A stretch of 64,000 nucleotides of DNA, from assembly GCA_002286715.1 (NCBI GenBank), contig NSJX01000031.1, positions 222,266-286,265 of the forward strand, given 5' to 3'. Source of the DNA: Dentipellis sp. KUC8613. Its lineage: Eukaryota > Basidiomycota > Agaricomycetes > Russulales > Hericiaceae. Shown here piece by piece: positions 47,737 through 58,785 of the stretch. Below the pieces are notes generated by a model. It worked only from the letters and a program-made list of their open reading frames with translations. It did no database searches and was not told the origin of the DNA. The translations under genes were made by a program, and so were the position numbers. Position 1 is the stretch's first letter. Every line of letters begins with the position of its first letter.

Positions 47737-48440
47737 AGGACGGGCTGACAGATGCGGGCGCGAGTGCGGACGCAGAGTAGCCTAGTGGAAGATGATCGCG
47801 CGGGGCAGGAATCCTGGAAGGTCGAAATGGCCGTATCAGGGTTTGGAATCGGAAAGAAGGCAGAAAAGAAGTGAAAGCTAATGCATGCAGCATCATCAGC
47901 GTACCCGGGATCCCAGGATCTCAACGCCGGGAGGTCTGAGTCTATGGCGGGTACCCCACACCCCGCAAGGACGGACTGGCAGACGCGGGCGCAAGTGCGG
48001 ACGAATGGAGGATGATTGCACAGGGCTGCAATCCTGGAAGGTAGAGATGGCCATGTCAGTATTTGGAATCGGAAAGAAGGAAGGAAACAAGGAAACAACT
48101 GTCCGAGAAGCCTATACATTTCAGCACGCCGGGATTCCAGGATTCCAACGCCCGGAGAACTCAATCTATAGCTACACTGGCACGACTCATCTCGCCATTA
48201 GGACAAAGGACGAACTGGCAGACGCGGGCGCAAGTGCGGACGGATGGAGGATGATTGCGCGGGTCTGGAGTCCTAGAAGGTCGAAATGGCCGCGTTAGCA
48301 TTTGGAATCGGAAAGAAGGCAAGAAGGGAGGAAGGAGCTGTCCGACAAGCATATACACATCAAGCATATCCGGGATTTCGAGATTCCAACGCCCGGAGAA
48401 CTCAATCCATAGTTACACTGACACAGCTCATCTCCAGTGC
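47737..48440. repeat. Tandem array, three diverged units of about 230-239 bases
   Basis: Units begin at 47,737, 47,967 and 48,206 with aaggacggactggcag or a close variant, then gcgggcgcaagtgcgga. Each unit continues with atggaggatgattgc, a segment like aatcctggaaggtcgaaatg, then tttggaatcggaaagaagg, and ends with attccaacgcccggaga or a close variant. Spacings are 230 and 239 bases. Units 2 and 3 are closest to each other; unit 1 is more diverged. A fourth unit is not evident after 48,440. Confidence 0.85.
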
Positions 48441-49080
48441 AAAGAAGGGTGGGGATACAGATCTGTGCAGGCTTCCATGCATGCATGCCACTCGAGGGGG
48501 GACGGCGTACGCCCGCATGCACGCCTCGCATCCGCATACCCTCCGGCGTGGGGTCGGAAAGTGTTCCGGTGTAGCGACGGAAATAGTCGAAGGAGTGAGC
48601 AAAGACGGTAAACAGCGATATGGATATGCACGCACGGGTACTTGCAATTAAGGAAGACCGGTTCGGTGCGACGGCCATCAGTTCCATCGAGCACCATATC
48701 ACCGAACGCGAACACGAACGCGAACACGAGCAACCAGCGCTCTGCTCCATGCTTGTAGTGTATCTGTATCAACAGCTGTATCAGCTAATGTTAGCTACAC
48801 TGTACATGTACTTGCGCACTCACTCCATCCGGATCCGGACACGAACCCAAACCCAACCCAAACCGAACACCGGCGTACCGCCGTCCAACTCCAAACCTTC
48901 CAAATCAGCGTCCCTCGGGCACTGTCGCACATACTGTACATGTAGAGTACCGTACAGACAGCTGTACATGTTCATGCACAGGCCAGCCGGCACGCGTGCC
49001 TGCCCTGAGAGACGCATCCGTCACCGTACACGTACCCGCTACTGTAATGCACAGCAGCAGAGTTCCAGGATCCTAGGAAC

Positions 49081-49106
49081 GGATACGGATACGGATACGG
49101 ATACGG
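49081..49106. repeat. Hexanucleotide microsatellite (ggatac)4
   Basis: Four copies of ggatac in a row, continuing imperfectly to about 49,120. Confidence 0.9.
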
Positions 49107-49280
49107 ACATGAATATGGATCCGGAGCTCAGATAGCCCATGTGCGATGTCGATGCATGAGTAGGCGCCGTGCGACTTCGAATTCTGGATACTGGGTGGCT
49201 GTGCATGCGTGGCCCGGGAGCTGTCAGTATAACGAGTACAGGTGTGGGTGCGGGTTTACTTCGGGGCGCGGTGCAGATCT

Positions 49281-49565
49281 TTTGGAGTAGACAAGGACGT
49301 AGACGTAGATGTAGATGCGGGAGACGCTTGAGCTACGGAGCACCGGGACCAACAGCAAGACTGCGAGTAGGACTAGGGCCAGGATGGAAGGCAGTAGATA
49401 GTGGCCAGATACCCCGGTTCGTAGCCTTGTCCCTTCTCCTGTCCTTTGGAGTAGACGTAGACGTAGACGTAGGAGACGCTTCGATTACATATGAGCACCG
49501 GGACCAACAGCGAGACTTGGACTTACATTCGACTAGGTCCAGAATGGAAGGCGTGTATACAGTGG
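49281..49565. repeat. Tandem duplication with period about 152-163 bases, including a gtagac minisatellite
   Basis: Two units each contain tttggagtagac, a run of gtagac/gtagat hexamers, ggagacgctt (49,320 and 49,472), gagcaccgggaccaacagc, and a segment like gactaggtccagaatggaag. The perfect hexamer run is at 49,451-49,472. Differences in spacing come from changes in hexamer number. Confidence 0.75.
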
Positions 49566-51996
49566 ATGTATGCGGGTGAGCTTGCGGTTGGGGATCTCGG
49601 TTCGTGTCCTTGTCCGTGTCCTCGTCATCGTCGTATTCTGCCTGTCTACGCGCATACACGCGCACGGATCCAAAGCGCCCGTCGACGCATACGCTAGAGT
49701 AGCCACGCGCCCCTATCCATACACACGAACACGCACAGAGCCCAGGCACCTGGCACACGTCCACCCAGACATCTGTACGCGATCCACTCGAGCGCGGGGC
49801 TTGTGAGCACCACGCTAGCGTCCACATCCGCCGCCCGGCGCATGAGCAGAGGCCGCCGTACATAACAGGGTAAACGTCGACGAGTGGGGCAGGAGAAGCG
49901 CACCTGCCAGACGAGAACGGCGACAAAGCATGAGCACGCAGGCGCGCGTGGGAGCGGGAACGGGGACGGGAACGGTACTATCGCGTGTCAGCGGATCCGG
50001 ACGGGCGCTAGGTTTCTGTCGAGGAGCACGTAAGTTCGTTCGTCCGGGATGTGCAGGAGCAGGATCGCGTCAGTCAGACCAGTTCCAAGTAAGCTTTCGC
50101 CAGACCAAAGCCAGATACCAGCACCCTAGTACCATCCTCCTGACAGGAGATGTGAAGTTTGCATGTGAGGAGCAAGGAGCGCATTGGACGTCCCGTGCAG
50201 TTTCACCGCTCCACCAGCACCGGGCGTCGGCTTGCGTTCTCCGAGTCCGGCTGGGACTGACGTCGACGTTGACTTTTTCGAGGAACTAGTACTGACGTCG
50301 TCGGAAGCCTAAATCAAACGGCGCGGGGTGACACGGGACGAAGGATGTCGACGGAAGAGGGCCGGCGATAAACCAAAGCAAACTGTTACTTACGGCGTAT
50401 ACGTAGCGTACGCGTCTTGCTTTGTATACGGGCTTCCGGGCGACGAATCGTGCGCTCAAAACCACACGAGCTGCATGACGTCGATTGAAGCACAGAACAC
50501 CGGTCATGATCACCTGCCACGCGCCGACGAAGCTAGAACTCTAATCGGACGACACGGGATCGCATCGGCTCGAGCTCGTGCTTCGTGCAGGAGATAGACA
50601 CAGACATCGGCGCAGACGAACACGAGAGAGATAGGAGCTGGAGACCTGGAGGAGGAGCGCACGCGAGCACCCCGCATCGAGCATAGCACATAGAGCACCG
50701 TGAGGAGTCCCTTTTCCCATCTCTGCAGACACCATAAATCCGTCCATACATCCCGAATTACCGTAGCCCCAAGACCCAGCCCGCTCGCACCAGTACTCGA
50801 GTACTGCGAGACTGTAGTACCAAGGGGGTCCAGAAGTACGGATTCGGACTCGGATTCGGCTTCGGAGTGTGGGGCAGCACGAGCACAAGCACCGGTGGCT
50901 GATTCACGCTCGAGCTCGAGCTTGGGCAAGCTGGGCAGAGGGTACGCAACCCCGCGCTGGCACATCTGCATCAGCGGAACCTTTGCGTGCATCCGGCTGA
51001 GAAAATCCGCCCGTGCGCGCGCGCGCGTGTTAGGGGCTGTTAATGGCTGCAGCTGATTGTGCGATAAAGACTGCGATCAGGAGGAGGAGAGATTGTGATA
51101 TCCCCGTGTGGGCGAGGGGGCGGGTTTGTTGGCTGTCGGCTGTTGGGCTCTATGGGACGCCGTTTGAGTCTGCACGTCGACACGCGAGGAGGAGCGCTGG
51201 ACGGGAGGAGGGGATGAGGCCTATGAGGGACGGTCTGTGGACCTACGGATGCCCACACGTGATGCGAATATTCGCGTCCGCGGTCTCCAATACTTAATGT
51301 TCGCGTCCCCGCGTCTCCGCTGACACGTCGGCAGGAATAATGGCATTTGCAAAATGACAGTCGCCAGTCCCGAAGGTGGTATTGCTCACGCAGGAGAACG
51401 AGGGTATCTAAATATCCCAATTTTCTCATTTTCCATATCTCCGTCACTGTCTATCGTAAGATTCGTATTCGTACGTGTACTGTTCTATCATCATCGTGGA
51501 CTCGTACCCGGGGAAATCGCGACCGTAGCTGTAACCGTGACCGTAATTAGACATAATAAAAAGAAAGCAGGCGACAAAGCGAGAAGCGAGGAGCGAGGAA
51601 CGGGGAGGATGCGACGAGGACGTTAATAGGGTGATAAAAAGGTGGATGGGCTTTGCATAATAGGCGAATAAAAACGCGTGGAGGGGAAGAAGGAGAAGGA
51701 GAAGGAAACGAGCGTCCGTGGCGGCGCTAAGAGGGGAAGGAATAAGGGGAACTAAAGTATGCGTGGGGATGAGGGGAACTATGGGATGCGATGTACGATG
51801 CTGGGTGGAATGGAACGAGGATGGGGATGGGAATGGGGTATGGTATACAACATTGTCCGCGGCGCTAGCGCACTGCTGTCCGCCGCATAGTCGTACAGAT
51901 TTTGTTTTCTTCTTCTCTGGGTTTTCTTCTCTTCTCTTCTTCTTCTTCTTCGTGGTATACAGCGAGCGCCGTGACGCTCGTTTGCTTGCTCGCGGC

Positions 51997-52824
51997 TCAC
52001 CGCGTGGAGAACAGCCAGACCTCCTCCTTCGGCCCGCGATGGAAGCCCTCGATGCGCGTGCGGCCGCAGAGGTAGTCGATCCGCCTGAGGCCGGCCTCGC
52101 GCTCCTGCGCGGGGTGGCGCGCGCGCACGCAGCGGGCCTCGAAGGCCTGCTTGATGGGGAACTGGGCGTGCGGGCCGAGCGCCTTGTACTCTGCGCTGCG
52201 CACGCGGCTCTGGAGCGCGGCGTGCAGCGCGGCGAGGACGTCGTGCACGGTCACGAACGCGCCGTGCGTCGGCACGACGGACACGGACCACGGCAGCTGT
52301 GCGCACTGCAGCAGGAGGTACGGCAGCGGCGGGGACGTCGCGGGCGTGTGCGAGTGCGGCGTGAGCGGCGGCGGGGCGAGGACGTCGTAGGCCAGCTGCG
52401 GCGCGGTGAGGCTCGGGTTGACGTAGACCGTGTGGGCCTGCGGCGAGGGGATGAAGGTCGGCGGGGAGAGGTTGGCGGGGTAGCCCTGCGGGGAGGTGTT
52501 GTACACCGACACGGCCGGGGCGGCGTGTGCGCCGCGGTGCGCCGTGGTGTAGACGGACACCTCTGGCAGGGGCGGGGGTGTGGAGGGTCCGGGTGAAGGG
52601 GGGAGTGATGATACGTCCGAGGCGGGCGACGGGGGGAAGAGTCTCACATTGGAGACGGGGTCAGGCTCGAAGTGGACGCGCCTTGCCTGGGGCTGAGGCA
52701 TGGCGGGCATTGCGTGGGAGTGATGGAATACAGACAGATGGTGGTTGGTGTTGGTGGTGCTGGAGTAGCTGGCGGCGTCGGGGGATGGGATGTTGGGTAG
52801 GGAGGGCGGACAGGGAGAGAACAA
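51997..52824 (-). CDS. DUF6699 domain protein (copy 5)
   Basis: Function unknown. A single open frame gives 275 residues from ATG 52824; a second in-frame ATG (MPAMPQPQARRVHFEP) is a plausible alternative start about 38 codons in. The N-terminal half is Pro/Ser-rich with repeated VSVYTT and VSVYNTSPQG motifs. The domain includes QLPWSVSVVPTHGAFVTVHD, VLAALHAALQSRV and the terminal hallmark GLRRIDYLCGRTRIEGFHR, followed by EEVWLFSTR. The gene stands alone between two gene deserts, is very GC-rich at third positions, and has no visible intron, unlike copies 1-3. Confidence 0.88.
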   Translation of the reverse strand: MFSPCPPSLPNIPSPDAASYSSTTNTNHHLSVFHHSHAMPAMPQPQARRVHFEPDPVSNVRLFPPSPASDVSSLPPSPGPSTPPPLPEVSVYTTAHRGAHAAPAVSVYNTSPQGYPANLSPPTFIPSPQAHTVYVNPSLTAPQLAYDVLAPPPLTPHSHTPATSPPLPYLLLQCAQLPWSVSVVPTHGAFVTVHDVLAALHAALQSRVRSAEYKALGPHAQFPIKQAFEARCVRARHPAQEREAGLRRIDYLCGRTRIEGFHRGPKEEVWLFSTR

Positions 52825-55180
52825 GGCGGGTTAAATAAGATGAAGGGAAAGCAACGCAAGAGTCTATAAAAGTCGAAGACGATAGCAACGGTGCGCCCAG
52901 TGTTCGGCGCGGCCATCTATCGGGCCCGTTCAAGTCGACATCGCCTTTTTGCTGCGTAGACCAAGACGCGGTTTCTCTCTGTCGCTCCTCGCGTGTAATC
53001 GCCCGATTCGAGCTCTGACTGTGAATCGACTCACCCCACGTCCAGTTCGCTTGTCACCGCAATCATTCCCACCAGCGCGCTTCATCCACAAAGCAAGCAT
53101 TCCCTTCCGAGCCCCGAGCCCCTCCTTCTCCGGCCTCTGCCTGTTCCTCCCACCGCATCGTCCAGCTCGCGTGCTGATATCTCCTTGGACGCCATCACCA
53201 CCACATCTCGTGTCTCTGATCCATCCGCCTGCCGCGTTTTTCTTTGTTGTTTCATTCCAGTCTTCGCCCGGGGCCGTCCAGCAATGACGGCGACAGTCCC
53301 GGACTCCACTTCCCAGGCACCCGTGCGCATCCGGTTCGGAGGAGGGGGAGGGGGGGAGACGTTCGCTTCCATTGCACCACCATCAACGCGCATGCCGAAC
53401 TGAGCCAAGGAGAACACCGCCACCCGCCCGTTCCGCCCAGCCTAATACGAGTACACCAAGAATACTCCACACACACATATACGCACGCTCGTCGGTCGGC
53501 ATTGGGGCGGGCTGCGGTGCGCACCGCATGATAGACGTCGCGGCGCCAGTCTGAGTTCCAGGGCGAGCGAAGCCCCTGGTGTGCCAAATAGTGTATATGA
53601 GCCACGGCCACAGCGAGGCGCGGTCCCAGGATCCATGCCAGCCAAATCTAATATACTTACACATGCGGCCACCTGTGCACCGTCGCCAGCCCCGGCGCTC
53701 CATCAGGCTTCTAGGTATACGTAGCCTCGTTTCGCCTTCCTCGGCAGGTCCCCGTATCCACTGCTTGGTTTGTCCTATGCTGCGCACACGCGACCTCCCT
53801 CCCTCCCTGCTCGGGCGGGCGCTCAGCGAATTCAATGCAGTCTCCGCGCCCCATGAGCTCCGCCCGCGGCGGCCCTGCCTCTGACTCTAACTGAGTCTAC
53901 TCCCCGGATCCTCGTGCCACGCAGACCCGGGACTGCCTCGCGGCCTGACATCTGCATGCACAGTCCAGATATACTTACACGCAATACGATACAGCTGCAG
54001 CACCGCGGCCGGCGCCTCGCAAACAATTTTCGTCCTCGAGCACAGTACGTGCGTGTCCCGCAGCAGCTCCACCGCGCCCCATGCAGACACACTCATCTCA
54101 TCAATAGACCGGGACACAGCGCAGCGATTATCGCGCCATCATGCACCTGCCCAATCGGCCCATCAGCTTTGAATATACCACTGGCGGACGGTAAGTAAGT
54201 ACTCAAGTATAGGAGAGCGGGGTAGCGGATCAACAGGAGCGCGCGCTCACGTACCGTGCGCCCCGCACCGCGCACCACGCACCATGCCGGGCGATGCAAT
54301 TGCCAGGCACCAGTGGCAGTAGCCGTGGTGCGAGCGTGCTGCCCGCGTCGCCATCAGGCTCGCGGCTTGCATAAGTGTGAGTGGGTGCGTCTCGTGCACA
54401 TGGCGTTGGGCGCAGGGAGTCCGAATCGTGATGCTGATTTGTTGCTCTTTGATGCTGGCGCAGGACGTTCGAACTGCCGACTGGGACTGGGACTGGCTCG
54501 CCGTTGCCGGGAGACATGCATCAAGGACGGGACGGGAAAGGATATACTTACCTATGGTATTGGGCAGGATAGGGCGTGCTCGCTCGCGCTGACGTAGTGC
54601 AGGAGCTCCATGTTGAGTGGCTCGCGCAACTCCCTGCCAGTGCCAGTGCGCACGGTCGGTCAGTCGACCGGCTTCGGACGCTCAAGCACCGCTGCCCCCG
54701 GCCGGGCCCTCGCAACCATCTCACAGGCCTGCGCCCGCATCTATCCGTCTATCGCCCAACGCGCAATGAGGGGCTGTAAGTAAGCCTCCGCTCTATCGTC
54801 GCGGTCTCGCCCCAGCAAGGATGTGTCGCGTTCGTTCCGCTTACAGCTCACCTTAGACTTGGTCCCCCGTTTCGGTTTCAGCTGCAATATACATATGCAT
54901 ATGCTGCTAGTAGTATGCGGTCTTGCTGTGACGCCCGCATTTACGTGTAACTGTAAACGTATCCAGACGCGTACGCATGATGATGGTTCGAGGTCTATCT
55001 ATCTATCATGCATGCATGCATGGTAAGGTAAGCCTCACAGCCGAGTTCCCTCCTTTGCTTGCCAACTGCTGACTATCATCCACACGCGCACCCAAACACA
55101 TAACACATAACACGTATATGTATCATGATTTCCTCCCTACGGATGCACCAGCTGCCGGTCTCCCACATCCACCCATCCAT

Positions 55181-55202
55181 CCGCCGCCGCCGCCGCCGCC
55201 TC
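55181..55202. repeat. Trinucleotide run (ccg)n
   Basis: About seven perfect ccg units, preceded by a short catc/cacc run. Confidence 0.9.
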
Positions 55203-56140
55203 TGGGTCCTGCACCCCAGATCCCCCATCTGTCCGCCCCTCCTTCCCCATACAGGCACGCATGGACATACAATTTAAATGTCGAGTGCGTACCCCGCATT
55301 GGGGCGTGATCGCCTGGATCTGTATCTGTGATCATCGTGTCCATATTGGCTTACCTACGCACTCGAGTTACAGGACCAGTGCTGATGCTCGCTGGTGCTG
55401 TACTTGCGTCCGGTATGCGGTGCAGCAGCACCGAGACCGCGCACTGTTGCTATACTCGCCCACGGTCACGGTCCGCCTATCTACCTCTTTGCCCCCGTCC
55501 CGCCTCCTCCTGCCGCTCGCGAACGAACGACCACTCGCTGATCGCTGACCGAATTATGAATTGCCAATCCAGAAACGCCATATACCCATCCATATCCACG
55601 TCCACGTCCAGGACCCTGTCACCGCTCATACCATATCAACGTTAATTGCCATTTGCCATTTGCCACATACAATGTCCAACGCCCTGCGCATGCTCGGCAC
55701 CCCGGCTGATTGCCGCCCACCGCCCACCGCACCCCGTCCCCTCCGCCCGCTGACAGCGCCGTGGATCCGGACGGCCGGGGAGCTTACAGCTTTCAAATGC
55801 AAATGCCAGCTCTTGCCCCGGTCTGCTTACCTGCTGCACCCCCTTGGCTACGGGGGTCGAGGGCCCCGACGCTCAGACTTAGTCTGCGGATGAAACTCAG
55901 AACGAAACTCTCAGGATGGGTACGTGTGTCCTAGGCCTCGTCCTCGTCCCCGTGCGCAGCGCTGGCGATCGCTGATTTCGCTATTGGCTCTTTGTTACTT
56001 GGGTTCTCCGGACGATCGTGCGTTGGCACTGGTGATGCGCCCGTGGCATTGGTGTCGATGCGTGTGACGGCTGCGCGGCCGCTTGATGGTGCGTAGATGC
56101 TCGGTGGCCTGAGGCTCGGTGGAGGCTTTGGGCTTGGACT

Positions 56141-56365
56141 TCTCGTCCGCAGGCGGGACTGCGCGCAGCGAAACGTGGTGTGCACAGTCTTGCCTCGCTG
56201 CTTTGCTTTGCAGATCTCTTGGTTCTCAGCCTCAAGCTTGATGATGTGCCCGACTCTCGACAGCTTCAGGCAGGACATCTCGTCCGCAGGCGGGGCTGCG
56301 CGCAGCGGACTGTCGCGTGCACGGTCATGCCTCGCTGCTTTGCTTCGTTGATCTCTTGGTTCTTC
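56141..56365. repeat. Direct duplication of an 86-base segment
   Basis: Units at 56,141-56,228 and 56,278-56,365, period 137 bases. Both begin tctcgtccgcaggcgg, contain ctgcgcgcagcg and gcctcgctgctttgctt, and end gatctcttggttct. I count roughly 85% identity by eye with equal unit length. Confidence 0.8.
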
Positions 56366-56636
56366 GTTCTTGGTTCTTAGTCTCGGTTGCCCTTGGCCTC
56401 GAGTTCCCGCAGTCACACGACAACTATCCTTCGATGCCGAGGTTCAGCTGCGGACTGCGACATCTCGCTGGCAATACAAGGCAAGGCAAGGGAACGAACG
56501 AGGGAACGTACATGATGCATAGATCTGACTGCATCAGCTGTGGCGATTCGGAGTCCGGACTCAAGCTCGACGGGCTGCGCTGTTGCTCGTTCGCTTGCGT
56601 TGGCATCTGGTGCTTGCTGCTGTACGTGACGGACCT

Positions 56637-56665
56637 ATGTTGGCTGCTAGGGTTCCAGATCCACG
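56637..56665 (-). repeat. 29-base dispersed repeat, copy C
   Basis: Differs from copy B at two positions (t for c and g for c). Same orientation as copy B, which is 325 bases away. Confidence 0.7.
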
Positions 56666-56961
56666 AGTGGAGGCTGGACTAGGGATCAACGCACACGAGG
56701 TTGTGCGGCTTTGACTTCGTTTTCGATGCATTGATGTGTCACTTTGCATAGTTCTTGGTAAACCTTCGAACTCTGAATGCATGTAGGCGCTTTCAGGTTT
56801 GCGCAGCTGTCGGATATCCCGGGCTCTTGGGTCTCTTCGCCGAGTGTCCTCTCGAAATTCGACACCCACCTGCAACTGTAGAAAATAATCAAATGATGTA
56901 CGTATCTGCCCATCATTAAGAATGCAATGTTGATTCCAGATTCCCAAAATGAAAGGCTCTG

Positions 56962-56990
56962 ATGCTGGCTGCTACGGTTCCAGATCCACG
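56962..56990 (-). repeat. 29-base dispersed repeat, copy B
   Basis: Perfect reverse complement of copy A at 43,541-43,569. In one frame the copies encode WIWNRSSQH, which may be a chance result of the nucleotide match. Confidence 0.75.
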
Positions 56991-58785
56991 CTCTGCTCTG
57001 CGCTCCTGGACACGCATGGCAGATGTATATGCAATGCGAACAGTCTGCTTTCCTTGACAGCAGTCCAACTACTCGTTCATCCCGTCCTCGGGCACAATTA
57101 ATCTTACTGACAACTGTAGCATCTACACTCTTATTAGGATACGTGGCAAGTATACGTAGCCCAGGCTTTCCCGGTATCTTGCTCCCCCGTCTCATTGCCC
57201 CGCTCGACCCTCCGGCCGCATCATGCACACAAGCACCTGACATCTGGATTCTACATTCATCAAAGGATGTACATCGACGTGGCGTGATACCTAACTATCC
57301 ATGTTCTGACCGGCACCACTATCTTTCTGACAGCCTGATACACTATGAGTCGATGCCGTCGGCCGCACACACGCCTGATCGACCATCGAGCTCCCCCGGG
57401 ACGGGGATACGGACGGATCTGCGCGCGTTCATATCGCTCGTGCACATGTGGCCCATGGTTCATGATGCTGGGATTCCGGAAGCTAGGAGCGAGCGCATAC
57501 CAGTACGGTGTACGTGACTTTGAAATTCGCACTCAGATATGTCATATGAGTCACCCTGACGCTCATGCTCGGACTCAGGCTGCATACTGCAGCTCGGGGC
57601 CGGGCGTTCCTAGGAAATGGAATCGAATGCCTGGCAGCTCGCGAGGAGCATATTAGGAAGTATTTGTCTTCTGTTGGAAGACTGCACAGGTTGACCGGTT
57701 CTTGTCTAGGTGCGGTGCAGTGCAAAAAGACTGGATCGACATTGGAGACCGACTTGGCGTGCTGGGAACGCAGTTCGCTGTGGGTCTTTGCTATAAATTC
57801 CAAGACGGCTCACGTTCGGCTGTTGTATCATGCGTCGTGCTATGAACTCCGGGACTTGGAACCGAGGGGGACGCCTCGGAATGTGGTAAGTTGGTGGTCA
57901 TCCCGGATTCTCTGATTTCCTTGACGTGAGTGCATTTCTACAATCTCCTCCTGATCTCTGGGAATTGCTCATGTTATGAGGTATAGGGTCGGTGCTGGTG
58001 TTCAGGAAGAATTGAAGAAAAATATTGAATTTTTTACTCGAGGCGACTCGGATGAGGGAGGCGCGGTCACATGACACGAGCGCCTTCGGCACCGCTCCCA
58101 ATGAGTCCCATGCCATGTCGAACTTGAAGTTGTCTCTTCCCACCACGACATGCAGCATCCTCAACGGAGGTTCCGATCGCCGCACATATAAAGCAGAAGA
58201 CAGGAGACATTTGAACTTGAATTTATTTTTTGTGGTGGTACGTCCCGCACCGTTCACTGCCGCGTTTTATGCCCGTACGATTTTGTCATATCTGGCGGGC
58301 AGGCAGTCCTCTGAGGAATAATACTCAGGCCACATATTATGAGGAACTGTGGCTATATGCGGCCCGAGAATCACTCGAAAGAGGGTAGACACTCGTAGAA
58401 GCGAATCACAGGCGCACATACGAAGTCTGCGGTGCGTGTATACTTTACTCTGCGAAGCGATTTCATTGACAAACTGCTTGCTCCTGCTTCTCCTTCAAGA
58501 CACAGGAGCCACACATCGACCGATCGTTCACAAACCGATTCTTGAACCGATCGTTTTCCTCTCTACAATCGTGCCTCTGCTTCAGCGAAGACTCGGTCTT
58601 TTGAGAGGGAACGTCGCTATATTCAGGCTTCTCGCATGTGCTGCTGGTTTGTCTCCTATGTCTGCGCCATCTTTTCTCTCTGGCTTATCAGAGCTCTTCA
58701 CGTTCTAGGCCACGACGCCCGATCGCAGTCTTCTTTCCGGTTCACTTGGAGCCTCGAATGACACGGTCGCCTTTTCGCCCGCAGG

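Larger units (their letters stand above)
46582..51996. other. 5.4-kb gene desert rich in simple and tandem repeats
   Basis: Frames up to about 197 codons occur, but they are rich in Arg, Thr and Pro, overlap on both strands and show no domain. Repeats are listed separately. Degenerate short-period sequence is frequent (for example cgaacacgaacgcgaacacg at about 48,708). A pyrimidine tract of ttc/ttctt units lies at about 51,898-51,950, downstream of DUF6699 copy 5. Confidence 0.5.
52825..58785. other. Gene desert, 6 kb
   Basis: No gene I can support. The left end is the promoter of DUF6699 copy 5. Open frames are many but short, overlapping on both strands, and unlike known domains. The stretch holds a duplicated 86-base segment (56,141-56,365), two copies of the 29-base repeat, a ccg run (55,181-55,202), a catg run (about 55,010-55,023) and three atatacttac motifs (53,651; 53,969; 54,542). 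Confidence 0.5.

Noticed and set aside
51898..51950. Pyrimidine tract as a possible mobile-element tail
   Set aside because: No element body, terminal repeats or target duplication was found; it is simple sequence downstream of a gene.
54542..54570. U1 snRNA-like 5' end (atacttacct)
   Set aside because: The match stops after ten bases, with no following U1 stem-loops and no Sm site.
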